This document shows positions 51,964 through 61,158 of a stretch of DNA of 64,000 nt, in pieces. This stretch comes from Chitinophagales bacterium (GTDB taxonomy: Bacteria > Bacteroidota > Bacteroidia > Chitinophagales > LD1). The stretch spans positions 310,001-374,000 of the forward strand of contig JAHCHW010000001.1 of the NCBI GenBank assembly GCA_026129525.1, in the 5' to 3' direction. Both the position numbers and the translations under genes were made by a program. Under the pieces are notes generated by a model. The model saw nothing but the letters and a program-made list of their open reading frames with translations, was not told the origin of the DNA and made no database searches. Each line of letters begins with the position of its first letter. Position 1 is the stretch's first letter.

Positions 51964-54627
51964 ATGAAACGCACCTTGCCTTTTATTTTGATGTTTATCG
52001 CCTTGCGGTTACAGGCGCAATATCAGTTGGACTGGGTAAATGTACCTCATGTTGAAAACGGGCGAGAGTTTTTTCCAGATGATGCGGTAACCGATGATGC
52101 AGGAAATTTTTATGTGCGTACGTATGATTATATCGCCCAACCAACCGGTTCATCCAAAGTGCACTTGGTTAAAATTAGCGCAAATGGGCAAGAGTCTTGG
52201 CGATTGTTTTTAGGAACAGGTTATGTGCCACAGGTTAATACAAACAAGTTTATGCTATATCGGGGCGGATATGTTTATACAGTTACGCTCGAAAACGACA
52301 GTGTAAAACTCTACCGAGTGGATACTTTAGGAAGTGCTTCGATTATATTTAGAGGATTTATGGGTAATAATGCCTCTGTTGCAAATTATGAGCTATCCAT
52401 TAGTGTTGCCGCTAATAATCACATCTACATAGCTTGTCAAAGTCACAGCTATTTTCATCCTAATAATGTTTTTGAAGTAGATGTAAACGACCAATATGTA
52501 AAAAAGGTATCACTGCCGAATACACTTAGTTGGTGTAATCATGATTTTACGCAAGCGGATGCTTCCGGCAACGTATATTGTACATATCTGAAAAACGTAC
52601 AGGGGACAAATTTGCTCGATGTGCATTTAGTAAAATTCGCTCCCAATGGTTCTATTGCATGGGATACGCTCTTTAATGCTTCTTCAAGTACGTGTTCTTT
52701 ACTTCAGGTTGATTCGGCAGGAAATTTTTATGCGTTCGACTCGGTAAGTTTACACAAATTTGACACCGACCGGCAGTTACTTTGGAGTTACAATACCAAC
52801 GGAAACTATCCCACATTCCTTAAAGTGTTCAATAATGGTGATGTGTTTGTACTTTTACAAGGGCCTTTTGCTAATTGGTATCGTCTAATACACCTGAATT
52901 CGAATGGTATAGAGGTTTTTAATAAGCCTGCTCCCAATTGGATAAACTTCAATTCGCTTTTATTTCATGTGAACGAAAAGTACGAAACCATCCTGGCAGA
53001 TTTTTCATCGCTGCCATTGTATTCGGTTTACGGGGTTTCAAAGAAAGAACTTCTACGCATTTTTAAATACGATACTACGGGCACACTGAAACTTTCCTAT
53101 GCCGATACCCTCTTTTTACCTGTGGGAGCAGGCGGTTATGATTTAAGCAGGATAGCCCTTGACAAAAATGAAAATCTACTGCTGGCTTACAAGTTTATTA
53201 ACCCGCAAGCCCGCTACATTCCTGTTTCTGACCCGCTCATCCAACAAATGAAATACGGCATGTGGTTCGTAGCCAAATACTGCAAAGGTTGCCGCCACAG
53301 TATGCTGGGCAATGTGGCGCTTGATACGCTTGCCAATTGCCTGAACGACACACTGGAACCACCCGTGCCCGGCATTATGCTAAAGCTAAACCCAACCGGA
53401 AGCTATGCGTTTACCAATAGCAAAGGCAACTACCGTTTTTCCGAATCGGCTTTTGGCAACTATAGCATACAAGTGTTACCGCCCGATTATTTGCAGACTT
53501 CGTGCGATAGCCAACTTAACTTTTCATTAAGCAGTGCATCGCCTACTGCCGAAAATGATTTTGTGCTTACACCAAGCCCCGTTTGCCAGGGAGTTTTGTC
53601 TATAGGGGCATCAAGGGCGCGGCCGGGCTTTCAGCAAAACATCAGTTTACATTATGCCAATGTAAGCTCTCCGGTATGGCAAGGCGATGTGGCGCTTACT
53701 TTGGCTAATGGCATCAGTTACATCAGTGCCATTCCTCCGGCTGATTCGGTTTCGGGCAACACCTACTTTTGGCATTACGGTAACTTAAACTTGTTTGAAA
53801 CCGGTGAAATAAAAGTAGTAGCGGGAGTGCAATTACCGTTAAACGCTACTTACACGCACACCGCCTACCTCACCAACGGCTGCATACAAGGCACTACACT
53901 GCTAACCGATACACTTACCGATATTGTTACCGGCTCCTACGACCCTAACGACAAAATTGTTTATCCGTTAATGGTGCGCGAGCACAATGCTTTTACTTCG
54001 CCATTTCAGGAACTTACCTATCAAATCAATTTTCAGAACACCGGTACCGATACTGCCTTTCGTGTAGTAGTGCGCGACACCATCAGCACACTCTTGGATT
54101 TTGAAACTTTTACCATGCTTACCGCCAGCCATGATTATGAAATGAACATAACCGGCAGCCGCGGAATTGAATGGGTGTTTAAAAACATATTGTTGCCCGA
54201 CAGCAACACCAACGAGCCCCTCAGCCACGGCTTTATTAAATACAGCATAAAACCAAAGCAAGGGATACAGTTGGGCGATGTAGTGTTGAACCAAGCTGCT
54301 ATCTATTTCGATTTTAACGAGCCGATTTTTACCAACGAAGTTGTAACCGAATACAAGCGATGGTTAAGTATTGAAGAAGAGAAAGAAGATACCCGTTACC
54401 GTATTTACCCCAATCCGAACAGCGGCAGTTTTGTGTTATGGCGCTCTATGGCTGAAGATGCGGTTGTTTCTATTACTAACATTGAGGGAAAAGTGATAAA
54501 GCAACAACAACTACTGCTGCCGGAAAAAGAAACTGAACTCGACATCTCCGATTTGCAGGCGGGAATTTATTTTCTGCATATCACTAACGGTAAATCAGCT
54601 GCTACTAAAAAGTTGGTAAAGTTTTAG
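51964..54627 (+). CDS. large secreted protein with DUF11/DUF7619-like domains and T9SS type A sorting domain
   Basis: An 887-residue protein with a signal peptide (ending RLQAQ, residue 19). The first 470 residues are a beta-propeller-like series (NFYVRTYDYIAQ, NGQESWRLFLG, NVYCTYLKNVQG). A carboxypeptidase-regulatory-like segment (PGIMLKLNPTGSYAFTNSKG, about 475) and a repeat domain with GSYDPNDKIVYP and INFQNTGTDTAFRVVVRDT (about 660-790) follow. The end (YRIYPNPNSGSFVLW to TKKLVKF) is a T9SS type A sorting domain. It is probably attached to the cell surface. Ligand unknown. Confidence 0.87.
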   Translation: MKRTLPFILMFIALRLQAQYQLDWVNVPHVENGREFFPDDAVTDDAGNFYVRTYDYIAQPTGSSKVHLVKISANGQESWRLFLGTGYVPQVNTNKFMLYRGGYVYTVTLENDSVKLYRVDTLGSASIIFRGFMGNNASVANYELSISVAANNHIYIACQSHSYFHPNNVFEVDVNDQYVKKVSLPNTLSWCNHDFTQADASGNVYCTYLKNVQGTNLLDVHLVKFAPNGSIAWDTLFNASSSTCSLLQVDSAGNFYAFDSVSLHKFDTDRQLLWSYNTNGNYPTFLKVFNNGDVFVLLQGPFANWYRLIHLNSNGIEVFNKPAPNWINFNSLLFHVNEKYETILADFSSLPLYSVYGVSKKELLRIFKYDTTGTLKLSYADTLFLPVGAGGYDLSRIALDKNENLLLAYKFINPQARYIPVSDPLIQQMKYGMWFVAKYCKGCRHSMLGNVALDTLANCLNDTLEPPVPGIMLKLNPTGSYAFTNSKGNYRFSESAFGNYSIQVLPPDYLQTSCDSQLNFSLSSASPTAENDFVLTPSPVCQGVLSIGASRARPGFQQNISLHYANVSSPVWQGDVALTLANGISYISAIPPADSVSGNTYFWHYGNLNLFETGEIKVVAGVQLPLNATYTHTAYLTNGCIQGTTLLTDTLTDIVTGSYDPNDKIVYPLMVREHNAFTSPFQELTYQINFQNTGTDTAFRVVVRDTISTLLDFETFTMLTASHDYEMNITGSRGIEWVFKNILLPDSNTNEPLSHGFIKYSIKPKQGIQLGDVVLNQAAIYFDFNEPIFTNEVVTEYKRWLSIEEEKEDTRYRIYPNPNSGSFVLWRSMAEDAVVSITNIEGKVIKQQQLLLPEKETELDISDLQAGIYFLHITNGKSAATKKLVKF

Positions 54628-54666
54628 TTCCAAAATTCTCCGTATAGTGAGCGCAAAAGCACAGCT

Positions 54667-54749
54667 GTTCGATTCCTTCGGAGTCGTATGTTTATAGCAA
54701 GATGATTACCTATAAACCTACGACCCTAACGGGGTCGAACCATTGCTAT
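54667..54749. repeat. compound hairpin element between the T9SS gene and xth
   Basis: The element has an outer stem GTTCGA/TCGAAC (54667-54672, 54735-54740) and a central stem TCGTATGTTTATAG (54684-54697) with CTATAAACCTACGA (54710-54723), one mismatch. Two side hairpins lie in between: GATTCC/GGAGTC at 54671-54685 and CGACCC/GGGTCG at 54721-54737. ATAGCAA and TTGCTAT add an alternative pairing. This looks like a member of an interspersed palindromic family of the phylum. Direct repeats GGGTCTTTAC follow near 54797 and 54819. Confidence 0.6.
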
Positions 54750-54858
54750 CAATAAGGAAGTGTACACAGGAAAAAACCTACACCTATCTAATGGTGGGTC
54801 TTTACCCTTCTTTGAGGGTCTTTACTTTTATGTTTAATTGCAGTTTCAATTTGTTTTT

Positions 54859-55635
54859 ATGAGCGAACTCAAAGTTATTTCCTATAATGTAAACGGCATT
54901 CGTTCGGCTATTACCAAAGGTTTTGTCAATTGGCTTAATGATGCATCACCCGATGTAATTTGTTTGCAGGAAATTAAAATTGCCCGTAAAGATTTCGACC
55001 CCAAACCCTTTGAAGCCATCGGCTACAACACCTACATTTTTCCTGCAGTTAAACCGGGCTATAGCGGAGTAGCCATTTTCAGCAAACACAAAGCCGACAA
55101 CATTATAGAAGGCACCGAAAAGCATGAATACGATAAAGAAGGAAGAAACATACGCATGGATATTGGCGACCTGAGCATTATGAGCGCTTACTTCCCCAGC
55201 GGCACCACAGGCGATGAGCGCCAAAGTGTAAAAATGGCTTACCTCGATTTCTTTTTCGATTATGTAAACGAACTGAAAAAAAAGCGCCCCAAACTTTTAG
55301 TATGTGGCGATTTCAACATCTGCCACCGCGAAATTGATATTCACAACCCCATCACCAACAAGGACACCTCCGGCTTTAAACCCGAAGAGCGCGCATGGAT
55401 GGAAAAGTATTTTAACTCGGGCTTTATTGATACGTTCCGCCATTTCCACCCCGAGCCACACCAGTACAGTTGGTGGAGTTTTCGCGCTAATGCCCGCGCC
55501 AACAACAAAGGCTGGCGTATTGATTACATAGCCGCTACCAAAAATTTAGAGAAGAATTTAGTGGAAGCGCAAATGTTTCAACAAGTAAAACACAGCGACC
55601 ACTGCCCTGTTTATTGCAAATTGAAGGTTGATTAA
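54859..55635 (+). CDS. xth: exodeoxyribonuclease III
   Basis: A 258-residue AP endonuclease/3'-5' exonuclease of base-excision repair. The ATG at 54859 is preferred over a TTG at 54838. Motifs follow the family: VISYNVNGIRSAI, VICLQEIK (metal Glu), LLVCGDFNICHREIDIHNP and HSDHCPVY (catalytic His-Asp). Length is normal. Its stop overlaps the ceramidase-like start by one base (TAATG), indicating coupling. Confidence 0.95.
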   Translation: MSELKVISYNVNGIRSAITKGFVNWLNDASPDVICLQEIKIARKDFDPKPFEAIGYNTYIFPAVKPGYSGVAIFSKHKADNIIEGTEKHEYDKEGRNIRMDIGDLSIMSAYFPSGTTGDERQSVKMAYLDFFFDYVNELKKKRPKLLVCGDFNICHREIDIHNPITNKDTSGFKPEERAWMEKYFNSGFIDTFRHFHPEPHQYSWWSFRANARANNKGWRIDYIAATKNLEKNLVEAQMFQQVKHSDHCPVYCKLKVD

Positions 55636-56429
55636 TGGAAAACCGAAAACACATTTTTACTATCACGCTTGCTTTTGCACTGGCATTAATGGCTCTTTTT
55701 TTATTAGCGCTTTTCAATGGCTGGCTGGGCGAGTGGAGCCACACCGGTGATGATTTTTGCGAAGCCTCGCGCCCCGGCATAGTAAAGCAACCGGCAAATA
55801 CTATCAGCAATATTGGCTTTGTTATAGCCGGGCTTGCGGTTGCGTGGCAGCTATCGCGCAATCGTTTCGCTCAAACAAAAAATGTGTTTAACCAAAGTTT
55901 TTTTACCGGCACTTTCTTTTCGTGCATGGCGGTGTTTCTCGGCCCGGCTTCTATGGCTATGCACGCTACCGAAACAAGGCTGGGTGGTTTTTTGGATATG
56001 CTTTCTATGTATTTGATTGCTGCTTTTACCGCCTCCTATGCCATGCAGCGTTTCTTTAAATATTCCTCTACGGTTTTCACGGTGGTGTTCTCCGCTATCG
56101 TGCTGTTTTGTGTGTTTGCCCAGCATCTTCCGTACAAACCTCCTTTGGTGGGCTTCTTCGGCAGTTTTTTGTTTGGCTGCTTTATCGCTGTTACCATTGT
56201 GTTTGAATCGTTCAACTCTTTTGTGCGGAAATACGACCACGATATAAAGTGGGGCATATTCAGCTTGGGTTCGTTGTTGATTGCTTTTCTAATCTGGAAT
56301 TTAGAAAGACGGGTAGATGCTTTTTGCAACCCGCACTCGCTTATACAAGGTCACGCCATTTGGCATTTGCTCGATGCGCTCGCTGTGTATTTTTTGTTTC
56401 GCTTTTATGTGAGCGAGCACCATGAATGA
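55635..56429 (+). CDS. alkaline ceramidase-family (CREST) membrane hydrolase
   Basis: A 264-residue protein with seven to eight membrane helices and the full signature of alkaline ceramidases. Glu43 (DDFCEASRPGI) and Asn55 (PANTISN) lie near the calcium site. Ser106 and His110 (SxxxH), Asp121, His240 and His244 (QGHAIWH) have the same relative spacings as the zinc and catalytic residues of human ACER3 (Ser77, His81, Asp92, His217, His221). The expected reaction is hydrolysis of ceramide or a similar amide lipid. Many Bacteroidota make sphingolipids. It is coupled to xth by a 1-bp overlap. Confidence 0.83.
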   Translation: MENRKHIFTITLAFALALMALFLLALFNGWLGEWSHTGDDFCEASRPGIVKQPANTISNIGFVIAGLAVAWQLSRNRFAQTKNVFNQSFFTGTFFSCMAVFLGPASMAMHATETRLGGFLDMLSMYLIAAFTASYAMQRFFKYSSTVFTVVFSAIVLFCVFAQHLPYKPPLVGFFGSFLFGCFIAVTIVFESFNSFVRKYDHDIKWGIFSLGSLLIAFLIWNLERRVDAFCNPHSLIQGHAIWHLLDALAVYFLFRFYVSEHHE

Positions 56430-56490
56430 TGGTAATCATGCCCGGCTAAAACAAGCTGTGTATATTATTGCAACATCTAAACAACTAACT

Positions 56491-56892
56491 ATGGCAAACA
56501 GCAACTGGGAAAATTTCTACAAGCACTTGGGCATTTTGTGCTATGCCGTGGCTTCGGCTGATAAAAAAATTACCAAAGCGGAAACCGAACGGTTTGTGGA
56601 AGTAATTGAACAACATTGGAAAGAACTGGAAGACAGTACCGATGAATTCGGCACCGATGCGGTGTATGCTGCCGAATCGGTTTTCGATTGGCAGATTGAA
56701 AGTTTTGTAACAGCCGAAGAAGCATACAACACCTTTTGCCAATATGCCACCGAGAATAAAACCATGTTTACTCCCGCGGTAAAAATCAAACTACTGCAAA
56801 CTGCCGAAGCCATTGCTTCTGCCTTTGCAGGTAAAAACAAATCGGAGGTGGTGATGCTTTCGCGCCTACAGGAGTTTTTGAAGAAACTCTGA
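56491..56892 (+). CDS. TerB-like helical protein
   Basis: The ATG at 56491 is preferred; the longer frame overlaps the ceramidase-like gene and adds no family-like sequence. The 133-residue product is all helical, with YAVASADKKITKAETERFVEVI resembling the metal-binding TerB loop and a second helical copy (FDWQIESFVTAEEAYNTF). TerB-like proteins are linked to membrane stress and metal sensing. Its role here is not evident. Confidence 0.65.
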   Translation: MANSNWENFYKHLGILCYAVASADKKITKAETERFVEVIEQHWKELEDSTDEFGTDAVYAAESVFDWQIESFVTAEEAYNTFCQYATENKTMFTPAVKIKLLQTAEAIASAFAGKNKSEVVMLSRLQEFLKKL

Positions 56893-56955
56893 ACGCCTTT
56901 TACATTTCTTAAGAAACGGCACATACTTTTTGGGTAGTGGATTGCGTTACAGTTC

Positions 56956-57558
56956 ATGTATGCAACATCGCTACCTATGTTTCCGCTGCTTGCCTTATTG
57001 TTGGTGTTGCCATCGTGTTTGTCGCACGAGGTAAAAGATAATACATCCGAAAGGCTGGAAGCCGCCCGCTTTAGTCAACGCATAAAAGCGCTTAAACAAT
57101 TTGCCGAAACACAAAACGCTTGTTGCACCTACGGTATTCTTATTGACATGAGCAAACCAAGTTCGCAGAACCGATTATTTGTAGTAAACCTGCAAGCCGA
57201 TTCGGTGGTAATTGCAGGCTTATGTGCCCATGGCAGCGGCAAGCAATACAATGGCGAAACAGTAATTTTCAGTAACGAACCCGGCAGCCTGCTTTCCTCG
57301 GAGGGGCGCTACAAAATTGGTGCGAAGTATTACGGGGCATTTGGTATGTCGTACCGCCTGCATGGGTTAGACTCTACCAACAGCAAAGCCTTTGAGCGTG
57401 CCGTGGTGTTTCATTCTCTCAGTTGTGTGCCCGATGAAGAAGGTGAACCGCTGTGCCTTAGCCACGGCTGCCCCATGGTGTCGCCCAATGTGCTTAAAAA
57501 AACGGCTGCGCTTATTGATCAGGTTCAGCAACCTATGCTGATGTGGGTTTATAAATAG
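56956..57558 (+). CDS. L,D-transpeptidase-like (YkuD/murein) lipoprotein
   Basis: A 200-residue protein with a lipobox (LPSC, Cys21) and an L,D-transpeptidase catalytic-type domain. The active site block is LSHGCPMVS (His, catalytic Cys, Ser), preceded by VVFHSLSCVPDEEGEPLC. The SGKQYNGETVIFSNEPGSLLSSEGRYKIG loop fits the family of murein L,D-transpeptidase catalytic-domain proteins. It may remodel peptidoglycan cross-links from the periplasm. Confidence 0.82.
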   Translation: MYATSLPMFPLLALLLVLPSCLSHEVKDNTSERLEAARFSQRIKALKQFAETQNACCTYGILIDMSKPSSQNRLFVVNLQADSVVIAGLCAHGSGKQYNGETVIFSNEPGSLLSSEGRYKIGAKYYGAFGMSYRLHGLDSTNSKAFERAVVFHSLSCVPDEEGEPLCLSHGCPMVSPNVLKKTAALIDQVQQPMLMWVYK

Positions 57559-57599
57559 TAACGGACTAACTTTACGCATCATCAACTCAACCACAGTTT

Positions 57600-58622
57600 A
57601 TGCGTATATTCTTCTTTCTATTTCCTGTTTTCGTACCATTCATTGGTTGCAACAACACCGACAACAAGTCTTCTGTCGCTGACTATTTCAACTACACTTC
57701 AGAAGAGCAACAAAACGCAGGGGTAAAAATGATTCCGGTGCAAACACCGGTTGGCACATTTAAGGTATGGACAAAAAAAATAGGCAATAACCCGCGAGTT
57801 AAAGTGCTGTTGTTGCATGGTGGGCCTGCACTTACACACGAATACATGGAATGCTTTGAAACATTTTTACCAAAAGAAGGTTATGAGCTTATTCATTACG
57901 ATCAACTCGGCTCGTACTACAGCGACCAACCCACCGATTCTTCGCTATGGACATTGGAAAGATTTGTGGAAGAATTAGAGCAAGTGCGTGTGGCGCTCGG
58001 ATTGAATAAGGATAATTTTTACCTGTTGGGCAATTCGTGGGGCGGAATTTTAGGAATGGAGTATGCACTCAAGTATCAGCAAAATATGAAAGCGCTCATT
58101 GTTTCGAACATGACAGCCGATTTTGCCAGGTATGGTAGTTACAATGCAAAACTCCGTGCACAAATGCGTACGAGTTTAGTGGACTCGCTCGAAAGTTTTG
58201 AGAAGAAGAATGATTACATGAATCCGGTTTATCAGCAGTTAGTTTTCGATGAGTACTACTGCCAACACATTCTCCGTAAGCCTGCCAATGAATGGCCCGA
58301 GCCGGTACTTCGTTCTTTCAAACACATCAATCAACCGGTATATGAAATTTTGCAAGGACCAAGCGAGTTTGTGCCGGGTGGCAGGTTAGTGGGTTGGGAA
58401 TGCTGGAGCCGTTTAAAAAATATTTCAATTCCTACATTGATGATAGGCTCCCGCTACGATACTATGAACCCCGAAGAAATGGAGGAGATGAGCAAACTGG
58501 TGCAGAACAGCTCGTACCTTTATTGCTCAACCGGAGGGCACCTGAGTATGTGGGATGCACAGGAAGAGTATTATCCGGGGATTATCAGTTTTATTAAAAC
58601 TGTGGATGGGCGCAATCAATAG
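57600..58622 (+). CDS. prolyl aminopeptidase-like lipoprotein (alpha/beta hydrolase)
   Basis: A 340-residue alpha/beta hydrolase of the proline iminopeptidase group with an N-terminal lipobox (FIGC, Cys17). HGGPALTHEYMECFE is the oxyanion segment, GNSWGGILGMEYALKYQ the nucleophile elbow, and the late GGHLSMWDAQEEY carries the catalytic His. The product would release N-terminal proline from peptides at the cell surface. Confidence 0.88.
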   Translation: MRIFFFLFPVFVPFIGCNNTDNKSSVADYFNYTSEEQQNAGVKMIPVQTPVGTFKVWTKKIGNNPRVKVLLLHGGPALTHEYMECFETFLPKEGYELIHYDQLGSYYSDQPTDSSLWTLERFVEELEQVRVALGLNKDNFYLLGNSWGGILGMEYALKYQQNMKALIVSNMTADFARYGSYNAKLRAQMRTSLVDSLESFEKKNDYMNPVYQQLVFDEYYCQHILRKPANEWPEPVLRSFKHINQPVYEILQGPSEFVPGGRLVGWECWSRLKNISIPTLMIGSRYDTMNPEEMEEMSKLVQNSSYLYCSTGGHLSMWDAQEEYYPGIISFIKTVDGRNQ

Positions 58623-58731
58623 GCAGATTCATCAGTTACTTACTGCCCGATAGTTAGCTTTTGCATGGCAAGCAGTTGGCAACCCAAAATAATTACTTTA
58701 GCCGCTCGTTTAAAGAGCCAATTTGTTACCT

Positions 58732-59505
58732 ATGCGCTATTTCCTTTTTCCATTGCTGATGCTTTCAGTTTTAGTTGTTTCTGCCCAGCAAGATTCCGTT
58801 AAAACCAAAAAGAAAAAAGAACTTACTCAGGAGCAGATAGATAAACGCGCTGCTGCCGAAAAGAAGTTTTCGAAGTTTTCGAAAGACCGTTTTGCCATTG
58901 ACCTTTTGGGCAGTAACTGGATTTACAGCAAAACCGACCCGCGCATTGTTGATGTAAACGGAGTGCCTAATAATCTTAAACCCAAATGGTATTCGCGCGG
59001 CATTAACATTACATTTTACTACGACTTCCGCATTAAAAAATCGCGTTTCAGTTTTGCGCCCGGTATCGGCTACAGTTGCTCGAACATTTACAGCCGCCAC
59101 GGGTTAACCGAAGATTCTACCGGCATTACACTACGCGCACTTGAAACCCCCGATAACTATAAGGTGAACAAAATTGCGTTGCAGTATCTCGAAATTCCTT
59201 TGGAGTTCCGTATTAAAACCAACCCCGATAAGTTAGACCAGGTATGGAAATTTGTGGTAGGTTTTAAAGCCGGTATAAGAGTAGATGCCCACACCAAAAC
59301 CAAAATTAAAGAAGGTAACTCTACCAAAGTGTACGTTGAAAGACGTTTCCCCGATTTCAGTTTGTTCCGCATTGGACCTACGCTGCGTATTGGCTACAGC
59401 AGCTTTAACATTACCGCGTTTTACAGCGTGTTGGGTGTTTTCAAAAAAGACCGCGGACCCAACGCCAACGAATTTGCCATTGGCATTTCGTTTAACGGGT
59501 TGTAA
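58732..59505 (+). CDS. outer-membrane beta-barrel protein (porin/PorT-like)
   Basis: The ATG at 58732 is preferred over a TTG at 58723. A signal peptide ending VVSAQ is followed by a Lys/Glu-rich periplasmic stretch (KTKKKKELTQEQIDKRAAAEKKF, about 24-46) and a barrel-like domain with alternating strands ending in an aromatic/hydrophobic terminus (EFAIGISFNGL). It resembles PorT-type outer-membrane proteins, but the exact family cannot be fixed. It faces the SprB-repeat gene across a strong terminator. Confidence 0.72.
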   Translation: MRYFLFPLLMLSVLVVSAQQDSVKTKKKKELTQEQIDKRAAAEKKFSKFSKDRFAIDLLGSNWIYSKTDPRIVDVNGVPNNLKPKWYSRGINITFYYDFRIKKSRFSFAPGIGYSCSNIYSRHGLTEDSTGITLRALETPDNYKVNKIALQYLEIPLEFRIKTNPDKLDQVWKFVVGFKAGIRVDAHTKTKIKEGNSTKVYVERRFPDFSLFRIGPTLRIGYSSFNITAFYSVLGVFKKDRGPNANEFAIGISFNGL

Positions 59506-59510
59506 AAAAT

Positions 59511-59545
59511 AAACCCGGCATATTGACAAAGCAATAGCCGGGTTT
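59511..59545. terminator. bidirectional terminator between the barrel gene and the SprB-repeat gene
   Basis: AAACCCGGC (59511-59519) pairs perfectly with GCCGGGTTT (59537-59545), and TATTG/CAATA extends the stem. It lies between two convergent genes. Confidence 0.85.
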
Positions 59546-60710
59546 CGTGGACATGAGGAATCTTTATTGCAATATGGTTATGCTTCCCTTGTAGGTGCGG
59601 TCGGTTTTTCCGTTCAGGTAAACAATCTTCATTACATAAATGTAAACGGCTGCATCTTGCCTTGCACCACGGTAAGTGCCGTCCCAGTTAAAATACTGGT
59701 CGTTGGTTTCAAATACTTTTTCGCCCCAACGGTCGAACACCAACAATTGAAAATATTTGATGCCGTTTAAATTACCGTAAAGTTCCAGTACATCATTGTT
59801 TCCATCGCCATTCGGGCTAAATGCGTTCGGCAGAAAAATGTTGGTTTCGGCAGAAACTTCTACGGTTACTTTATCCTGTGCGGTGCAGCCGTTGGCATCG
59901 GTTCCAACCACTGTGTATTCAGTGGTTTGTGTTGGAGCAACTGTTACATTGGCACATGAAGCACACGATATACCTGATGAAGGCAGCCAGTTGTAAATAA
60001 CATCATTTGCTGTGGCGCTAACATGCAGTTGAGCACTTTCGCCTAACTGAATTTCGGTGCTGCCGCTTGCAGTTATACTGAAAGTTGCCGGATTCAGAAT
60101 TTCAATAACCGTATCGAACGGACATTGATTGGCATCGCGTACTACCACTGTATAAATTCCCGCACTCAGGTGGTTCAAATCTTCGCTTGTTGCTCCGTTG
60201 CTCCACTGGAAAGTAAACGGTGCTGTTCCGTTTTGCACTGTTAAATCAATGGCGCCTTTTGGTGCGGAACAAATTGGTTGAGTAATAGCAGCGGTTACTT
60301 GCAGTGAACTTCCTTGCTGAACAGCCGCACTTGCGTTTGCGTTACATCCTTTCGAATCAATTACGGAAACAGAATAGTTACCCGCAGTAAGGTTAGAAAG
60401 ACTTGGCGCTGTGCTGCCGTTGTTCCAATGGAAAATGTAAGGAGCGTTTCCTCCGCTAACGGTTGCAATTACTTTGCCGTTGTTCATTCCGGCACAGGCA
60501 ACATCGGTTACTTGTGTGGTAATAGTTATAGGCGGATTTTGTGCAATTACAATATTGCCCGACTCTGCCTTACATCCGTTGGCATCGGTTACGGTTACCG
60601 AGTAATTACCGGCTGATAAATTATTAACAGAAGAAGTTACATCTCCGGTATTCCATTGATATAGGTAAGATGGAAGCCCTCCGCTAACCGTTACATTAAT
60701 AGAACCTTTA

Positions 60711-60736
60711 TGCCTCGTCCTAAAATAGGTTGACCA
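60711..60736 (+). repeat. left terminal inverted repeat of the IS3-family element
   Basis: 26 bp beginning TGCCTCGTCCTAAAA, matching the right end at 62180-62205 with three mismatches. Its inner part GTTGACCA (60729-60736) is repeated inverted at 60753-60760, just before the OrfA ATG. Confidence 0.85.
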
Positions 60737-60760
60737 AAAATTAAACAACCACTGGTCAAC

Positions 60761-61144
60761 ATGGACTCTCAGAAAAAACAAACCTGCCGAAAAAGAAACG
60801 GCAAAGAAGTCAGTTTTGACTTCAAAATTTCCGTCATTGACGAAATCAACAACGGGCAGATTTCTGCCAATTATGCTTCCAAAAAGTATAACATTTCCCG
60901 AAGCACCATTGCCTACTGGCAACAGAAACTCAGTAACTTCCGTGCTCAATCTAAGAACATGAGCAAAGACGCAGAACTCAAAAAACTCCGAGAGGAAAAC
61001 GAGATGCTGAAGTTCATCAAAGACTTCCAGCAAGACATCATTATTGAATTTGAAAGAGTTACGGGGCAGGAACTCTCAAAAAAGTATTTACCCGAGCACA
61101 TAGCAAACGAGATACAGCGCAAGAAAAAAAGGCTTACAAAATAA
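60761..61144 (+). CDS. IS3-family transposase OrfA
   Basis: A 127-residue DNA-binding subunit with a helix-turn-helix (ASKKYNISRSTIAYWQQKL) and a Leu-rich coiled coil (AELKKLREENEMLKFIKDF). Near its end the seven A residues and G at 61124-61131 are a likely slippage site: a -1 shift joins this frame to OrfB through KAYKIKWLYQ, giving the fused OrfAB transposase. Confidence 0.9.
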   Translation: MDSQKKQTCRKRNGKEVSFDFKISVIDEINNGQISANYASKKYNISRSTIAYWQQKLSNFRAQSKNMSKDAELKKLREENEMLKFIKDFQQDIIIEFERVTGQELSKKYLPEHIANEIQRKKKRLTK

Positions 61145-61158
61145 AGTGGCTGTATCAA

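Noticed and set aside
54660-54680. GTTCGATTCC, similar to a tRNA T-arm
   Set aside because: No acceptor stem, anticodon arm or CCA context around it; it is part of the compound hairpin repeat.
59564-61033. A 489-residue minus-strand open frame that seems to have a novel N-terminus before the SprB repeats
   Set aside because: Its first 107 or so residues are the antisense of the insertion sequence (upstream of 60710); the real protein begins far beyond 64000 and is interrupted.
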